Assembly: GCA_033220425.1 (NCBI GenBank)
Contig: CM065647.1
Location: forward strand, 4,960,001 to 5,024,000
Length of the DNA: 64,000 nucleotides
Source of the DNA: Lepraria neglecta
Lineage: Eukaryota; Ascomycota; Lecanoromycetes; Lecanorales; Stereocaulaceae
Direction: 5' to 3'
Under the pieces are notes generated by a model. It was not told the origin of the DNA. It did not search any database and saw only the letters and a list, made by a program, of their open reading frames with translations. Positions 1 through 11,319 of this stretch are shown piece after piece. Each line of letters starts with the position of its first letter. Position 1 is the stretch's first letter. The position numbers and the translations under genes were made by a program.

Positions 1-1
1 T

Positions 2-619
2 GGCTGTATGCTGGCGAACATCGTGACATACGTAAGGTGAAAAGGTCAGGGAGTCGAGAACTTCCGTGTGAGCAGAATGCATCAACCTGTCAAGTTTTGG
101 AAATCTCATACCTACCACGCATGGGGCTCGATCCTTCCAACAGTAGAGAAATGACTAGACGATTTAGAAGATGAGACTCCGGCTGCTCAAAAAAATGATC
201 TGTACCTGATACGAGACATGCTCAAAATCGATCCCGGGCAACGGCCGAAAGCGGACGTTGTTACTATTCGACTTTTCTTGATTTCGCAAAGACTCGTCTT
301 TGATTCAACGCTGCGGGCATTCGAATTAGTGATTAATATGAAACCCCCTTCAGAACTCAGGAAAGAGTACGCACGTATCCACTTGTGGGGTTGGTGCTCT
401 ACCATGTTGGAGTCGGAAAGATATCACCTTGACCCTGAGGAAGAGTCACTCCGCGACTGGATATGGACTTCGAGAGAACTTTTCGAGGGGATCAGCCAAA
501 CTTTGGCATTGCTGCAGGAGGAGGTTGCTTCGCTTCAGCCCATTCTGAAGGCTCAGAGGGATGCATCAGTGCCAATGCATCTTCCGGTTCGCGGCTTGAT
601 TGACAACTTTGGCTACTAG
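2..619 (+). pseudogene. Protein kinase C-lobe relic, left end outside the window
   Basis: This is the C-terminal part of a fungal protein kinase-like gene. Frame 2 reads GCMLANIVTYVR, a stop (TGA 38-40), KGQGVENFRV onward, a second stop (TGA 152-154) and then LDDLEDETPAAQKNDLYLI followed by RDMLKIDPGQRPKADVV. The last motif is the usual kinase helix-I pattern (ML..DP..RP.A). About 115 further residues without a recognised domain follow, ending at TAG 617-619. The frame stays homologous across both stops, so these look like point nonsense changes and not intron edges; VEK-stop-LDDL is where fungal relatives often have a tryptophan. The N-lobe and catalytic loop lie to the left and cannot be checked. 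An intron over each stop is possible but would remove kinase-like sequence. Confidence 0.7.
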
Positions 620-1415
620 TACCTCTACGTTTGAGGGAAAGACTGGCGAGCGTGATGGATAAACAGACGTTGAGCACAGCCGCCTGGGAGGAATCTTCGA
701 GCGACTTGTCTATGTTTGTATCTCATGAGGTTGGAGTTTGGGCGTCTTCTGAGCCGTGACATGCTCCAACTGTGTTCCTTAGGCGCCTTTGATTCATCTT
801 GGTGACCTTACTCTCAGCGAGCCAGGTTCACGCACTGTACTATTTGCACACACACACACAATAGAAGTGACCATAACGGGTTTCTTTATCCGCTTTAGTG
901 CTGATGCATTGTTCAGACGCAGCGAATGAGGAGACTTTTGACCTATGAAAATATTTCCTAGTCTTAGTTCTACCCTTCGCTTTGAGCTTGTACTTGATGC
1001 CCTAGTTGAAGTTCTGAAGCGGCGCCTACGGGTAAGAAATGCGTGCAGTGAGTGCGGGGAAGCCTCTTTTGCACATCATGCGGGGCGACTTCCTTTCCTA
1101 GCGAAGCCATCTTAAAATTCGGAAAAGGACGATGCCCATTGGCATCGTCGACTATCCCCTTCGTGTGCCGAGGCATCATTAAGTGCTTATAGGCACTACA
1201 ACAGCCACTTCGTCACTCATAGTGTTCTCATTATATTCGAGATAATGCAATGTGTACCGAAAGCGAAGGCACTTTTGACATAGCCAAATATGTACAATAG
1301 AAGGACACCAAACCAAGCAGCTGGCATAGAAGCCAACCCAAGAGAGAACAAGCTGTCAATAAACATCACTGCAGGACGTCGCCAAAACATTCATTTTCTC
1401 ATTTCCATATCCTCA
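620..1415. other. Intergenic, no gene seen
   Basis: Only short unsupported open frames occur here. A (CA)7 run lies at 847-860. The right end is the 3' flank of the peroxidase gene on the minus strand. Confidence 0.6.
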
Positions 1416-2818
1416 TTAGTAAGTCCCAGTTTTCGAGAGTTTCGTATACCCAGGATAGTTAGAAAACTGCGCCGTATCAATTTCACTCAATTTCGGGCAC
1501 CCTAGTCCAGCAGTAGCTTTATTGACAGCCGTCGTCAATGCAGCTATCGCGGCAGCAATATCCGAGTACAATCCAGACAATAAGTCTGGGGCCTCTTGCA
1601 GCGAAGCCTCGAAACCAAAACAGACGAGGTTGTTACCCTGCAATAGATTCTGAGCTGTGAATACGCCGCCCGTGAGAGCAGCAGGGTCGACGCCAGTAAA
1701 TGTATTCGTCTTGCCGGTGTTGCCGCCAACGCTGAGGAATTGCGGGTGGGCTAGCGCCATTGCAAGGGTATCGACGGAGAGGTAGGGAATGGTGTAGTAG
1801 TCGACTGGGTTGCGCTTGTACCAGTTATTTGGGAAGGATTCGTAGCCGGGCGTGTATTTGAAGTTCGGATAGTCGCCTGTGATGGAGTAGAATGATTTGA
1901 GGACGTCGCCGGTGAGTAGGCCCTCGGGGTATTCGGAGGATTTGTTCGCCATGAAACGGTAGATGAATGACCACGCGGCTGGGGAGGCGAGGACACCGCT
2001 GAAGGGTGCGTTGAAGAAGTAGGGGTTGTTGCTGATGGATTGTTGGAAGCGGGTTACGCGGTAGTTGGTTAGGACGTTGAGGTCGATACTGTCGCCGTTT
2101 TGTTGGCCTAGCTCGTACAGGGCTGTGAATTGGGAGAGTTGGACTAGGTAGTCGTTGCCGCTGGAGTTTGATCAGTACAGAGTCTAAACTTTTTGTGGTG
2201 CTGGAGACTTACTATTCGTACAAGTCGCCACGAGTTGGAGAGACGTCGCCCTCGTATTTGTTGTGGGATCCTGAAAGACCTTGTGGTGTGCCCAGCAAGC
2301 CGCCAAGGTTTAAGAGACCTGCCACAGGTCCTCCAATTGAGTAAGAGGTGAGGTCGCCGTCGAAGATTGCCCCGTAGACGGCAAGGAAGCTGGCGAGGTC
2401 GGGGCCCATGCCGAAGGCTGTTTGTGTCCCAGTGATGAAATCGTTGATGGTGCCTACACCACTGTGGGGTAGATATCCATGGTTGGCCATGGCGTTGAGA
2501 CCCGGGCCTAACGTACATGAGCTTAATCAATTGATAAAACCTGACGAGATTATACTCACAAGGTCCTCGCTGGTCCGTTGGCCCTGGTGCCACAAATTGA
2601 TTCGCTCCCACGTTGCTCACGTATTGCTCAGCGGCATTGAAAGGCGGTGTTACACCTGGAGCCTGACGCTTCGCAAGCTCGGCGGCCATGTGAGGGCAAG
2701 GAGAACCGGCGGGAGCCGGGTCCGCATTTCGTTTGTTCAAGAATGCTTCTGATAAAAGACTAGGGAAGGCAGAGATTTGTTGGGCTGACAGAGCTAGCAC
2801 AGCAAGTTTAGTCAACAT
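1416..2818 (-). CDS. Secreted heme-thiolate peroxidase (peroxygenase/chloroperoxidase family)
   Basis: Three exons on the minus strand: 2818-2560, 2507-2213 and 2160-1416, giving 432 residues. Joining the first two exons makes GPCPGLNAMANHGY. The Cys at about residue 87 is in the PCP motif that supplies the thiolate ligand to heme in this family. An EGD motif follows at about 172-174, inside KYEGDVSPTRGDLYEYGNDY, which spans the second splice. The end, LGCPKLSEIDTAQFSNYPGY, is typical of the family. The N-terminus MLTKLAVLALSAQQISA is a signal peptide, so the enzyme is probably exported. Family members use hydrogen peroxide to oxygenate or halogenate organic substrates; the substrate here is unknown. 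Start chosen at 2818 because it gives a clean signal peptide; an ATG 48 nt upstream is also in frame. No breaks were seen. Confidence 0.9.
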
Positions 2819-4514
2819 GTTTACAAGAGACGTGTGATTTTGGCCAGAGCAGAAAGACATGTACAAGAAAAGAAGGCTGAACCGTACAACGAGGGCATCA
2901 ACACCTGATATATTCCATAATTGAGAAAAAGCCTAGGCGAGACAAGAGATGGAGGATTGAGTCCCGTAGCCACCTACGTCTTACCGTCTTTTACAAGCGT
3001 GATTGGAACTAAACATCATATTGACATCACGAAAAAAGGATCACGGCTCGGCGAAGCTGAGGTTTCCTAGAATCTAACCAATCGATCGACCCGGATCAGC
3101 GGGAAGAGGGTCTTGACACTTTAGCCGCATATAAGCAAAAGAGCGTCTTACTGGAGCCACGTGTGTCATGCACACCGACAAAATTGCTCACACAGGATAT
3201 ATTGGGTGGGAAGAGAAAGGGTATAGGCGTGCGATAGGGGGCATAGCGTCTGTTTTAGCGCCGAACTAGACAGCGGCTGATCATCTACAAGTGCCGATGC
3301 AACCGTCGTTCGATTGACCATTAGCATACCTGTTGAGTGACGCCTTTCCCTTCTTTAAAGCACTTGTTCTCGAATTGGAAACACCTCCGCCGCCTAAAAG
3401 GTTCAAGTGACAGTTTGCGGGGAATTGGGGGTCTGCCAAATTGCGGGGTTGGCATCATGATACCGAGGTCCAATGATTCCGCTTCTCCTAAATGTGCTAT
3501 TTTTGGTCAAGTGGTTCTCAATCGAGCAGAAGACGCTCCTGCATGTGATCGTGATGGCTTGGGGGCTTGCCTCATACTACCGTGCACTGCCGGCAACGAT
3601 ATAGAAGTGCTAAAATGTGCTCTTGTAACGGCGGAATGTCCACACCCCTGTGGATGAAGAGGCATCGTTGTAGCACTTGTGGGCAGAAACCTAAATAACA
3701 GGACGGGCAGGAATTGCGGAAAGTTTGGCTACTCAGCGCCTGTGGAAATGAAGGAAAGGGCTTGTTGCAATAACACCAAGTTCCACATTAAAGAGAATTT
3801 TTCTGAGCTCGACCTCCAACGCTCTCAGTTGTGCAAGAACGAAATTTCACTAGTAACTACTCTCGTCGAACATCAGATTATCCCGCATGTTGGGGTAAGA
3901 CCGGTAGAACTACTCACCACTATGCACGGCTGTTGCTCCATCATCTGACGGTCTTTCGGTAATCTGCGGCAGTGGTGTCCAACCTCTTGGAAGAGAGACT
4001 CTGCTTTCGGATGCTGAGTAGTCTGAATGTCGAATGCAGAGAATTTTGGACATTCTACCACCAATCGGCTTCGTGAACTCCTCAGGACCCGTGAACAAGC
4101 CCATGAAGGAGGGGAATGAATGATCCATAGGTCAAGCTTTGTCTAAACTCTTTGAGGTCAATTGGGACAAACAGAAGTTGAAAGGAGCATAGCATCGTTC
4201 CCAAAGAGATAGATAGAAAAGTTGGCGCTCTCACTCACACGCGATGGTCTCAAAAAGGAAGCATCTAGAATTCCGATGAACGATATTTGGGTGTCGAGCT
4301 TCCTCACGCGTTGGTAGCCATGTCGGTAATTTTCGGCCGTAGATCTAGAATTTTTGTCCCTGCACAAAATTTATGCACGCTTGCATAAATCGTCCCAAAA
4401 AAATTGGGCTTCTTCTCATTTCCTTACATTGGCTGCAATGGCCACACACCAAGTCTACTTTTATCTGTCTCTGTCTCCTATCTGTCCTAATGATGAGAAT
4501 CCCCGTTTCCCTCA
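2819..4514. other. Intergenic, no gene recognised
   Basis: The first part is the 5' flank of the peroxidase gene. Overlapping short frames at 3873-4128 on the minus strand look protein-like in pieces (FPSFMGLFTGPEEF in one frame, AESLFQEVGHHCRRLPKDRQ in another) and may be a decayed gene, but I cannot assign a family. Confidence 0.45.
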
Positions 4515-5726
4515 TCACCACCCCTTGCTCTCCCTATTCTCGTAGCCGAGTCCGCTCTCCATGCGGACCACCCCATACAAACCAGCAATATCACCCGTGG
4601 GCCCAGCATAGCTTTTAACCATCTTCATATGCTCCACAGCAGTCTCATATGCCTTGACCGAGGTACCCGACTCCTTAGCCATATCCATGGTCTCAGCAGC
4701 AAGACTTTGTGCCATGTCTATCGATACCAACGGCTGTTTGGCACCAAAAACAGTCAGTGAGTCATGAAACACGAGGCCAAAGTAAATTCCAGGAACTGAT
4801 TAAGGGTAAACTCACCTCTTTCCCGTAGTAATTGCCCGTGCTCATCTCCTTCGAATGGATCATATAAGGGTTCGGAAAGATGGCGGACAGAAATTTCTGC
4901 AAGTTCTCGACACCCAGGCCCGTTTTTTCTGCGAAAACGTGGCCCTCTGCCAATGTCTCAATCATGTTGACGATGAAGATGTTGCCTATGACTTTCAATA
5001 TTGCGGCTTTGATCGGCTCTTCTCCGCTGAAATCGATTATGCCCTTCCATATGCTATTAAATGTCTCTCGTCAGCAATGCGACCTACCTCATCGTGGAAA
5101 AATTCTATGTGTTGCCTGGAAAGGCGGTTACTAAGATACTCACACTCCGGTCAAACATGGCCTGATGTGGTCTACAGCTCCAGGTTCCCCAGCAGGTACG
5201 CACGGAATCATTCCTCCTTCCGCCATAGTCGGCTCTCCAAACACTATAATTCAAGGGAGCTAATGAGCCTTGCTCAGCTAGTCGGTCAGGTGGGGAGCAT
5301 ACCTGGCATTGCGAAAATTCTGCGCCTGCGGCTCGCACATCGGTGGTAAGGGTATCGATGTGCTCCGGTCTGACTTTGGAGCACTTTAAGAACGTCTTGC
5401 CCTTACATTACTCTTGAGGGCAGTGTTGAACGTTTCACGAACTCCTGTGTCGTCTCAAAGAAAGGACAATATTGCATATCGGAGCGTGAAATGGCGCCGT
5501 TGAGAGCCTCGGCAACGATGGAATGTCCAGTATGCTCACTCTGCGAGGTTGCTCGACTCTGGGTACGGTTTCATAGAATCAGTGGCTTCTCTAGGCTGCC
5601 TTTTAGCACTAGATTCTTGCTCATGGCCTGCGGCTTTTCAGATCAAGAACGATGCTTAATCTCTAGCTGAGTGAAGCAAGCTTGTCCCATATTGCCCAAG
5701 CCGACGAATGCTAATCGCAATGCCAT
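4515..5726 (-). pseudogene. Broken 3-hydroxyisobutyrate-dehydrogenase-like gene
   Basis: The minus strand carries almost all of a beta-hydroxyacid dehydrogenase. It opens with MALRLAFVGLGNMGQ, the Rossmann GxGxxG. FAMPVFGEPTMAEGG is the substrate-site region. Across an intron comes GVIWKGIIDFSGEEP, then KAAILKVIGNIFIVNMIETL and, after the intron 4734-4815, KEPLVSIDMAQSL. The family reduces or oxidises small beta-hydroxy acids with NAD(P). Damage: an in-frame TGA at 5571-5573 (LIL-stop-NRT), a frame change before KGKTFLKCSKVRPEH, a second just before FAMPVFG, and no usable donor for the first intron. The C-terminal half still reads well with normal introns, so the loss looks recent. Sequencing error would have to explain several independent lesions. 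Confidence 0.75.
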
Positions 5727-6656
5727 ATTGAATGATACTTAGTAAGGCTTCCTAAGGGGTTCGATGAATTTGTTGCATGTAGTTAATAAAGATGTTGATA
5801 TGTATGCTAGAGAGATATGTATGCTAGAGACAACCTCTCAAAAGAGTCTCGATGCCAACTGAACATAGGACTTTGGGCCTCTGTATGGAGGATGAGGAAA
5901 GTGCGGGGATTGTCGAAGCTAGGTTCCATGGACACTAGACTCCGCTCGCGGTCATTTCGCTGTAGCATGTGATAGAGCAGTTTAAGGATTCCGAGACCTA
6001 TTGTCACTCAATCACCTACTATTGAAGGCGGGTGAAAAACACAGCAGATCCTCCCTAATTAGCGCTTGATGGTCAAATTTGTGTTTATTTGTACTTGTCT
6101 TCCGGTATTCGAGGCACCTTGCTTTCCCTTCACAGGATTAACCAACCGCGTTATTGGACTTCACGACTGAGCTGATAGGGAAAAAAGCGTCTCGGTACAG
6201 GATGGGCCCAATTTGTGACCTGGACTCCCGGTTTGAATGCACGATTGTCTGGCATCTTCTTTCCGACCTTTGCTTCAAAACATTCGTGCTACTAAGGTTA
6301 ATCAATACTAATTCCCTTCTGGGCACTAGCTGCCCCGGCACGACGGTGCACTGTTCTGGGGTAAGACTAGACCTTGAAGTAGGATTCCTAGAAATAGCAG
6401 AACGCTTTATCGCTCCGTTTATCTGGAGAAGTTGAGACCTCACACTTCACCTTGCTGAATTCCACCCAATCACGACCGCTTGTTCGGTGACAAAGAATGC
6501 TGCTTCCCTGCATGACAATCGCTAATGCTCCCAATAACCGTGTTACCCCCACGATCTCATTGATGGAGGGGCGTTCTTCTACGTGTAGCCTATTGAATTC
6601 TTCTCGATCACGGTCGTTTGGCTCCTCCGCTTCCATTGTCACAATAACAATCACCC
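5727..6656. other. Intergenic, no gene recognised
   Basis: Contains the 17-bp tandem duplication at 5797-5830. The open frame at 6388-6654 on the minus strand follows the kinase-SH3 stop directly, but it has no recognisable domain and I treat it as 3' flank. Confidence 0.5.
5797..5830. repeat. 17-bp perfect tandem duplication
   Basis: The unit gatatgtatgctagaga is present twice without a spacer (5797-5813 and 5814-5830). It lies just upstream of the broken dehydrogenase start. It could be slippage or a transposon footprint; nothing distinguishes these. Confidence 0.8.
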
Positions 6657-8917
6657 TCAGCCACTTCCCTTACCAAGTGCGCCTGCCTTTGCGTTGATGC
6701 CTCCAATCATCTCTACCCGTACGTAATTGCTTGGAAAAAGCCCACGCTCCCCTCGTGGGTTTTGGCCATACCACCAACCCTCACTCGGTACTTCGAGAAC
6801 ATTGATATCGTCGTTCTTCTGGAGTTGAAGCTCATTGTCTGCCCCTGGCTCGTAGTCGTACTGTGCCTTTGCAGTTCTAACGTTCACAGACGCTTGGTGC
6901 ACATCATTGATCAACTCGACAAGATTGCTTCGGAAAATGCCTCGCTCTCCGCGCGGGTTCTTCCCCCTCCACCAGTTTTCGTCGACCATTTCAATCTCGG
7001 TGATGAGATCATGTTTCATCAATCGTAGCCCATACATCTCAAGTGGCTCCTGAGAACGCAGTGCCACCGCAGACCGACGTTTTTCGGAAGGTGTTTGATC
7101 CTCATCCTCATCAATCAATTCCACGTAGTTACTGGGAAACATCCCTAAGACTCCACGGAGTTTTCCAACCCACCAACCCTCGTCAAGCATATCTATCTCT
7201 GTAATAGTGTCGCCTTCCACCATCAGTAGTTCATTAGACTCCACTGGCTCATAGCCAAACAATACCCTTGCCCGCTTTGCCTTTGTAGATGCTTTCAAGT
7301 CTCTGGAAACCTCTGATTGTGCGAATGCAAAAGATGAAAACATAGGCAGTATTGTACCTATATATACCCCAAGTCAGGTACACGTCATATGCTAGCCAAC
7401 ATGACTTTTGGTAAGGCTGATCTTACCTGGCGTGGAATGTTTTAATGCAGGAATTCTAGGATCCACCACTGCTGGGTCGTTGCTTGGGCCATGATCAATC
7501 TTTCTCACCATTCGATCTAAGTTCACCTTGTGTCAGATACAGATCTGATAGCGCACGTCGATGTCAGAGAACCTACCTGACGTTGAATGTCCCAACATTG
7601 GAGCTTTTGGACCTATTCTTGTCGAGTCATCCGCTATATTGAATCTCGTGAAGGCGTCACTAAGCGCTGTCTGCATTGGCTGTGTTCTCTTCAAGTTTTG
7701 TAAGGACAAGCGATCTTGAATGTCGGCACTAGGTCGACTTGGTCCAAAGTTTGCATCTAACGATCCATTGGCATCCAGAAGCCACTCGCTTGATAGAGCC
7801 TCTCTGGCTGTCACGCGTTGCGCAGGATCTTGCACGAGCAATTTCCGAATGAATAGGAGGGCCCTACTCAGCGATTGAGCTTCAAGCAGACCTTCGGGAA
7901 ATGGCTTCTTTTTGGAGAACGTGGTCAGAAATGGCGGTTCCTGGACCAGTACATGGTATACAACACATCCTAAGGACCAGATATCGACAGCTTGTGTGTA
8001 GTCGCAGTCTAGCAAATCGTCATCTTCGACTTCTGGTGCAAGATAGCGAGCAGTGCCAAGTCGTGTTCTCAAGGCCGTGTGGTCACTATCGATACGCTTG
8101 CTAATACCAAAGTCGGCAAGTTTCACCCACCAGTGTGGCGATTTGCGCATCACGAATATATTCTGGGATGGTTCAAAAGACAACGTAAGCAGCCGTATGT
8201 CTCATGAATCACCAAGATGCGGTAGCTCACAACAAAGTGAAGGCGAAGAGAACGAACCTGGGGTTTAACATCTCTATGAGTGAATCCTTCATCATGTATG
8301 ATTGTAAGCGCCTCAAGAAGATCCCTGGTTATTTGCTTCGCGCCAGTCTCGCTAATTTCGCCTGTGGGGATATGCTTGCCGAGATCCCCCAAGGGACAGT
8401 ACTCCATAGCCAAATAAAGTGTCTCGTCCGATTCGAACCATCCGAGAAACTCAACTATGACCTCTTCTTGCCGTATCTGCTGAGTATCAGCAAGCTCTCA
8501 ATTAACAAGAACAATGAATGAAGTGGAAGTCTCGCGTCGCGAGGAATACCAAAGTCCATTTTTGAGAGAACCGGTAGCCGGAAATGTGAGAAGAAGATTG
8601 TGACTACGGCTACTTACACGAGGAGTGCTAAACTTGGCTAGTGCATCCAATTCTCTCTCGTAATCAATCCCCAAGTCTTCCATACGATATTTTGAGAGCT
8701 GCTTAACGGCCCGCTCAGCGCCCTTCTCTCCCTTTTGTAGCCACACTTCCCCGAAAGCCCCGTGACCGATGCGCTTGATATTATCCCACCGTTGCTCAAC
8801 TTTGACCCTCTGAACACTTTGGGATCGATCTTTGACGTACGACGTATGTGTAACGTGGCTTTCCGAGCACTCGGCCTGAAGCTTGTAAAAGTCCAGAAGG
8901 TCCGAGTAAGGAGGCAT
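6657..8917 (-). CDS. Protein kinase fused to three SH3 domains
   Basis: Five exons on the minus strand, 8917-8618, 8476-8258, 8162-7577, 7516-7427 and 7357-6657, join in phase to 631 residues. The kinase domain starts near residue 45: glycine loop IGHGAFGEV, AVKQL lysine, HRDVKPQN catalytic loop (split by an intron), ADFGISK, then LGTARYLAPEV and VDIWSLGC. All catalytic residues are present, so it should be an active Ser/Thr kinase. After a linker come three SH3 domains at about 429-480, 494-549 and 561-614, each with a GWW or NWW core and an SNY- or SNL-type end (MFPSNYVELI, IFRSNLVELI, LFPSNYVRVE). The middle domain lacks the normal ALYDY start. SH3 domains bind proline-rich partners, so a scaffolded signalling kinase is inferred. 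The donor after HRDVKPQ is weak (GTTCGT). Start at 8917 (MPPYSDLL) chosen over an in-frame ATG at 8950. Two genes are conceivable, but the 90-nt exon between the domains keeps phase on both sides. Confidence 0.82.
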
Positions 8918-9381
8918 TGTCAAAGCTAGACATGAGATGATAAACAGCAATTCACCAAAAGGTGATCGGGGAAACTTGAGACTTCTTTCAACCAGTCAAT
9001 GTAGAATAGCTTTTGCTGTGGCACGTTGATTTTCCGCAAAGTAAGTCGCTAGCCTGTATTGCAACGCCTGTGAAATTACTGGATCGACTGACTAAGCCAT
9101 TGGTGCAATTCGCGGATTCCCTAGCTTTCGTATTTAACGACCCTTCTCCGGCTGAACACATTGATCTGATAGGCTCCGCTGTACTCATTAGGCTTAAGTT
9201 CGACGTTTTGGTTGGAGAGATGAAGTGTGGACAGTACCAAGATGCCAAGCTGAACGCCAAGCCTCTAGTATTATTTAGCGCATGGTCAGGATTGGCGAGC
9301 CTAGACTTTGACCGCTTGAAGGCTTTTCTTGCTCGGTAAACGTCAAAGCACTCCCATTAAAGCCGAAGCCGTCTTGCTGCG
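8918..9381. other. Divergent intergenic region
   Basis: Lies between the kinase-SH3 gene (minus) and the HeLo/kinase-like relic (plus). A 108-codon open frame at 9013-9339 on the plus strand resembles no family I recognise and could be an upstream piece of the relic. Confidence 0.4.
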
Positions 9382-11036
9382 TTGTCCAATTCCACTCAAA
9401 CTTCTTCTAAGTTTACAAAACAGCAACCATGGTGTCGTTCTTTCCGCGGAGCACCTTACATGGTCATTTTAAACTTAAGGCCAGCATCTTTGCGCTCAGC
9501 CCTAGAACTCGACTTCGGCATTGCTCATATCAGCGAATTAGTCTTGCGTGTTGAGGGCTGCTGGCTAAAGATCGAAATTCACGTTGAATTTCTGAATCAA
9601 ATATGGGACTCGCTTGGGGAGCGTTTGCAAACCATTCAGAATCGGATGCTGGATGTGCTACAATCGAAATTGATTCAAGCAATACAGGATCTCGATCGGG
9701 TCACTGTTCTTGAAGCGTACGGCTCCCATATGGAAGCCAATGATAAAATCAAAACGAAAAGGCTCAAGTTCGTCATTGCACTTGGAGACAATCTGATCAA
9801 GAATGTGGAACAGCTAGAGAGTTGGCATGCTCGATTTGATCCGTCTTGGTGGCTTCTCTTGCGTCTCAAAAGCCATTCGATTGATAAAGAACTTACCTCT
9901 GAGATCACGAGTCGGGCTGGATCTTTGACCACGCTCAAGACTCTGAGGAACGAGTTAGCAGCGCAAGAAACCAAAAGAGACTCCGCACCATTCGAGTTTC
10001 TCGAAGAAAACGCTTTGGTCGACGATCACGAGATTATCCCATACACAAAGTCGACATTAGCTTGTCTCGAAGGCTCATGACGTTATGTTATTGTGGACAC
10101 TGTGGTTTGTAATCCCCACGTCGATCCAGCTGTTGTGATGAAAGATGTCGAAAACCTGGCAAAGATCATGGCAAAGATAGATAGTTCTCGCTTTGGACCC
10201 CATCCTGTCACGGGGCCATCAAGCAATAGAAACAACAGGGGAGCCCTTCTGAGTATGAACTGCTCTTCAACGCACCGCCAGATGCGACGGCCACTCGAAG
10301 CCTTAGGGAGATCCTCATTGGTGAACCTTACGGAACTCCTCTCAATGAGCGTATGGACATGGCAATAGGCTTAGCCTGGGCAGTGCTCTTTCTGCATGCG
10401 TTCAACTTCGTGCACAAAATCCTTCGACCAGAGAATGTCATTATCTTTCGCAGTGGCAAAGCTAACTCGGTAAACCATATCTAGTGGGATTCGAGAAGTT
10501 CCGACTAGATACGACGGGAACACACCATGTTGGGGATGATCTCTGGGAGAAGAACCTCTATCGGCATCCGCAGCGCCAGGGTATCAGACCTCAAGAGGAT
10601 TTCGTAATGCAGCATGACGTATATTCGTTGGGTGTCGTTCTTCTGGAGCTGGGCGTGAGCATGTCATTTTTGCAATGATCAAATGGTCCCTGTGAAAACT
10701 CCATACCAAACCCCGAGCTCGACTTCTCTGACCTGGGCCCTCAAAAGAAGACACAACATGGCAAAGCGAACGCAATCAAAGAGAAACTCGTCACTTTAGC
10801 GGTAACGAAGCTCCCCAACACCTTCGGACGCAAGTATACTGAAGTTGTACTATCTTGCTTGACGTGCTTGGACAAAGGTAATGATAATTTCGGCGATTCG
10901 AAGGAGTTCGAAGACGACGATGGCATCCTCGTCGGCGTGCGATACATCGAGAAGGTTTGTAAAAGACGTTGATGGATCCGAGGCCTGAAGCTAACAGTGC
11001 TAGATTCTTACACTACTTGACGACATCTCCGTGTGA
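9382..11036 (+). pseudogene. Broken HeLo-type/kinase-like protein gene
   Basis: The order of segments matches a fungal family with an N-terminal HeLo-like helical region and a C-terminal kinase-like domain. LRVEGCWLKIEIHVEFLNQI and WHARFDPSWWLLLRLKSHSI belong to the helical part. IVDTVVCNPHVDP follows, then SLREILIGEPYGTPL. The kinase-like part has HKILRPENVIIF in place of a catalytic HRD loop, GFEKFRLD in place of DFG, WEKNLYRHPQRQG and MQHDVYSLGVVLLELG. The tail KYTEVVLSCLTCLDKGND ends, after an intron, in ILTLLDDISV and TGA 11034-11036. The catalytic residues are absent in this class, so relatives are pseudokinases; HeLo domains in other fungal proteins drive membrane damage and cell death. 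Damage: TGA 10078-10080, a frame change near 10190 with a TAG soon after, and a frame change near 10475. The true start is uncertain. Confidence 0.72.
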
Positions 11037-11319
11037 TCGGAAGACGGCACCTCGAGCGTTCTCTGATGCCCAAGTTGGAGCTGCTAGGCAGACATTGCCC
11101 ACTCCTCACCATATTCTCCTATAGTTCAAGTAATATTTCCATTTCCTGAGCTTTTTTCTCTTCTGCACCGTTAGTAAAAATACTGTAACGCCATCATGTG
11201 CTAAAATTTATGACCTGAGCAAGATTGAGAGAGATGTTTAAATTCACGCATTTGTCGATTTTGAGTCGTTGTCTAACAAATCTACCATCCGAGCCACCTT
11301 TTACCTCCGGGAATAATCC

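Noticed and set aside
6388-6654. Open frame just downstream of the kinase-SH3 stop as a further domain
   Set aside because: No domain or splice site connects it; the SH3 gene already ends naturally after the third domain.
9013-9339. 108-codon plus-strand open frame
   Set aside because: No recognised motif, no splice link that joins it in phase to the HeLo-like relic; kept only as a remark.
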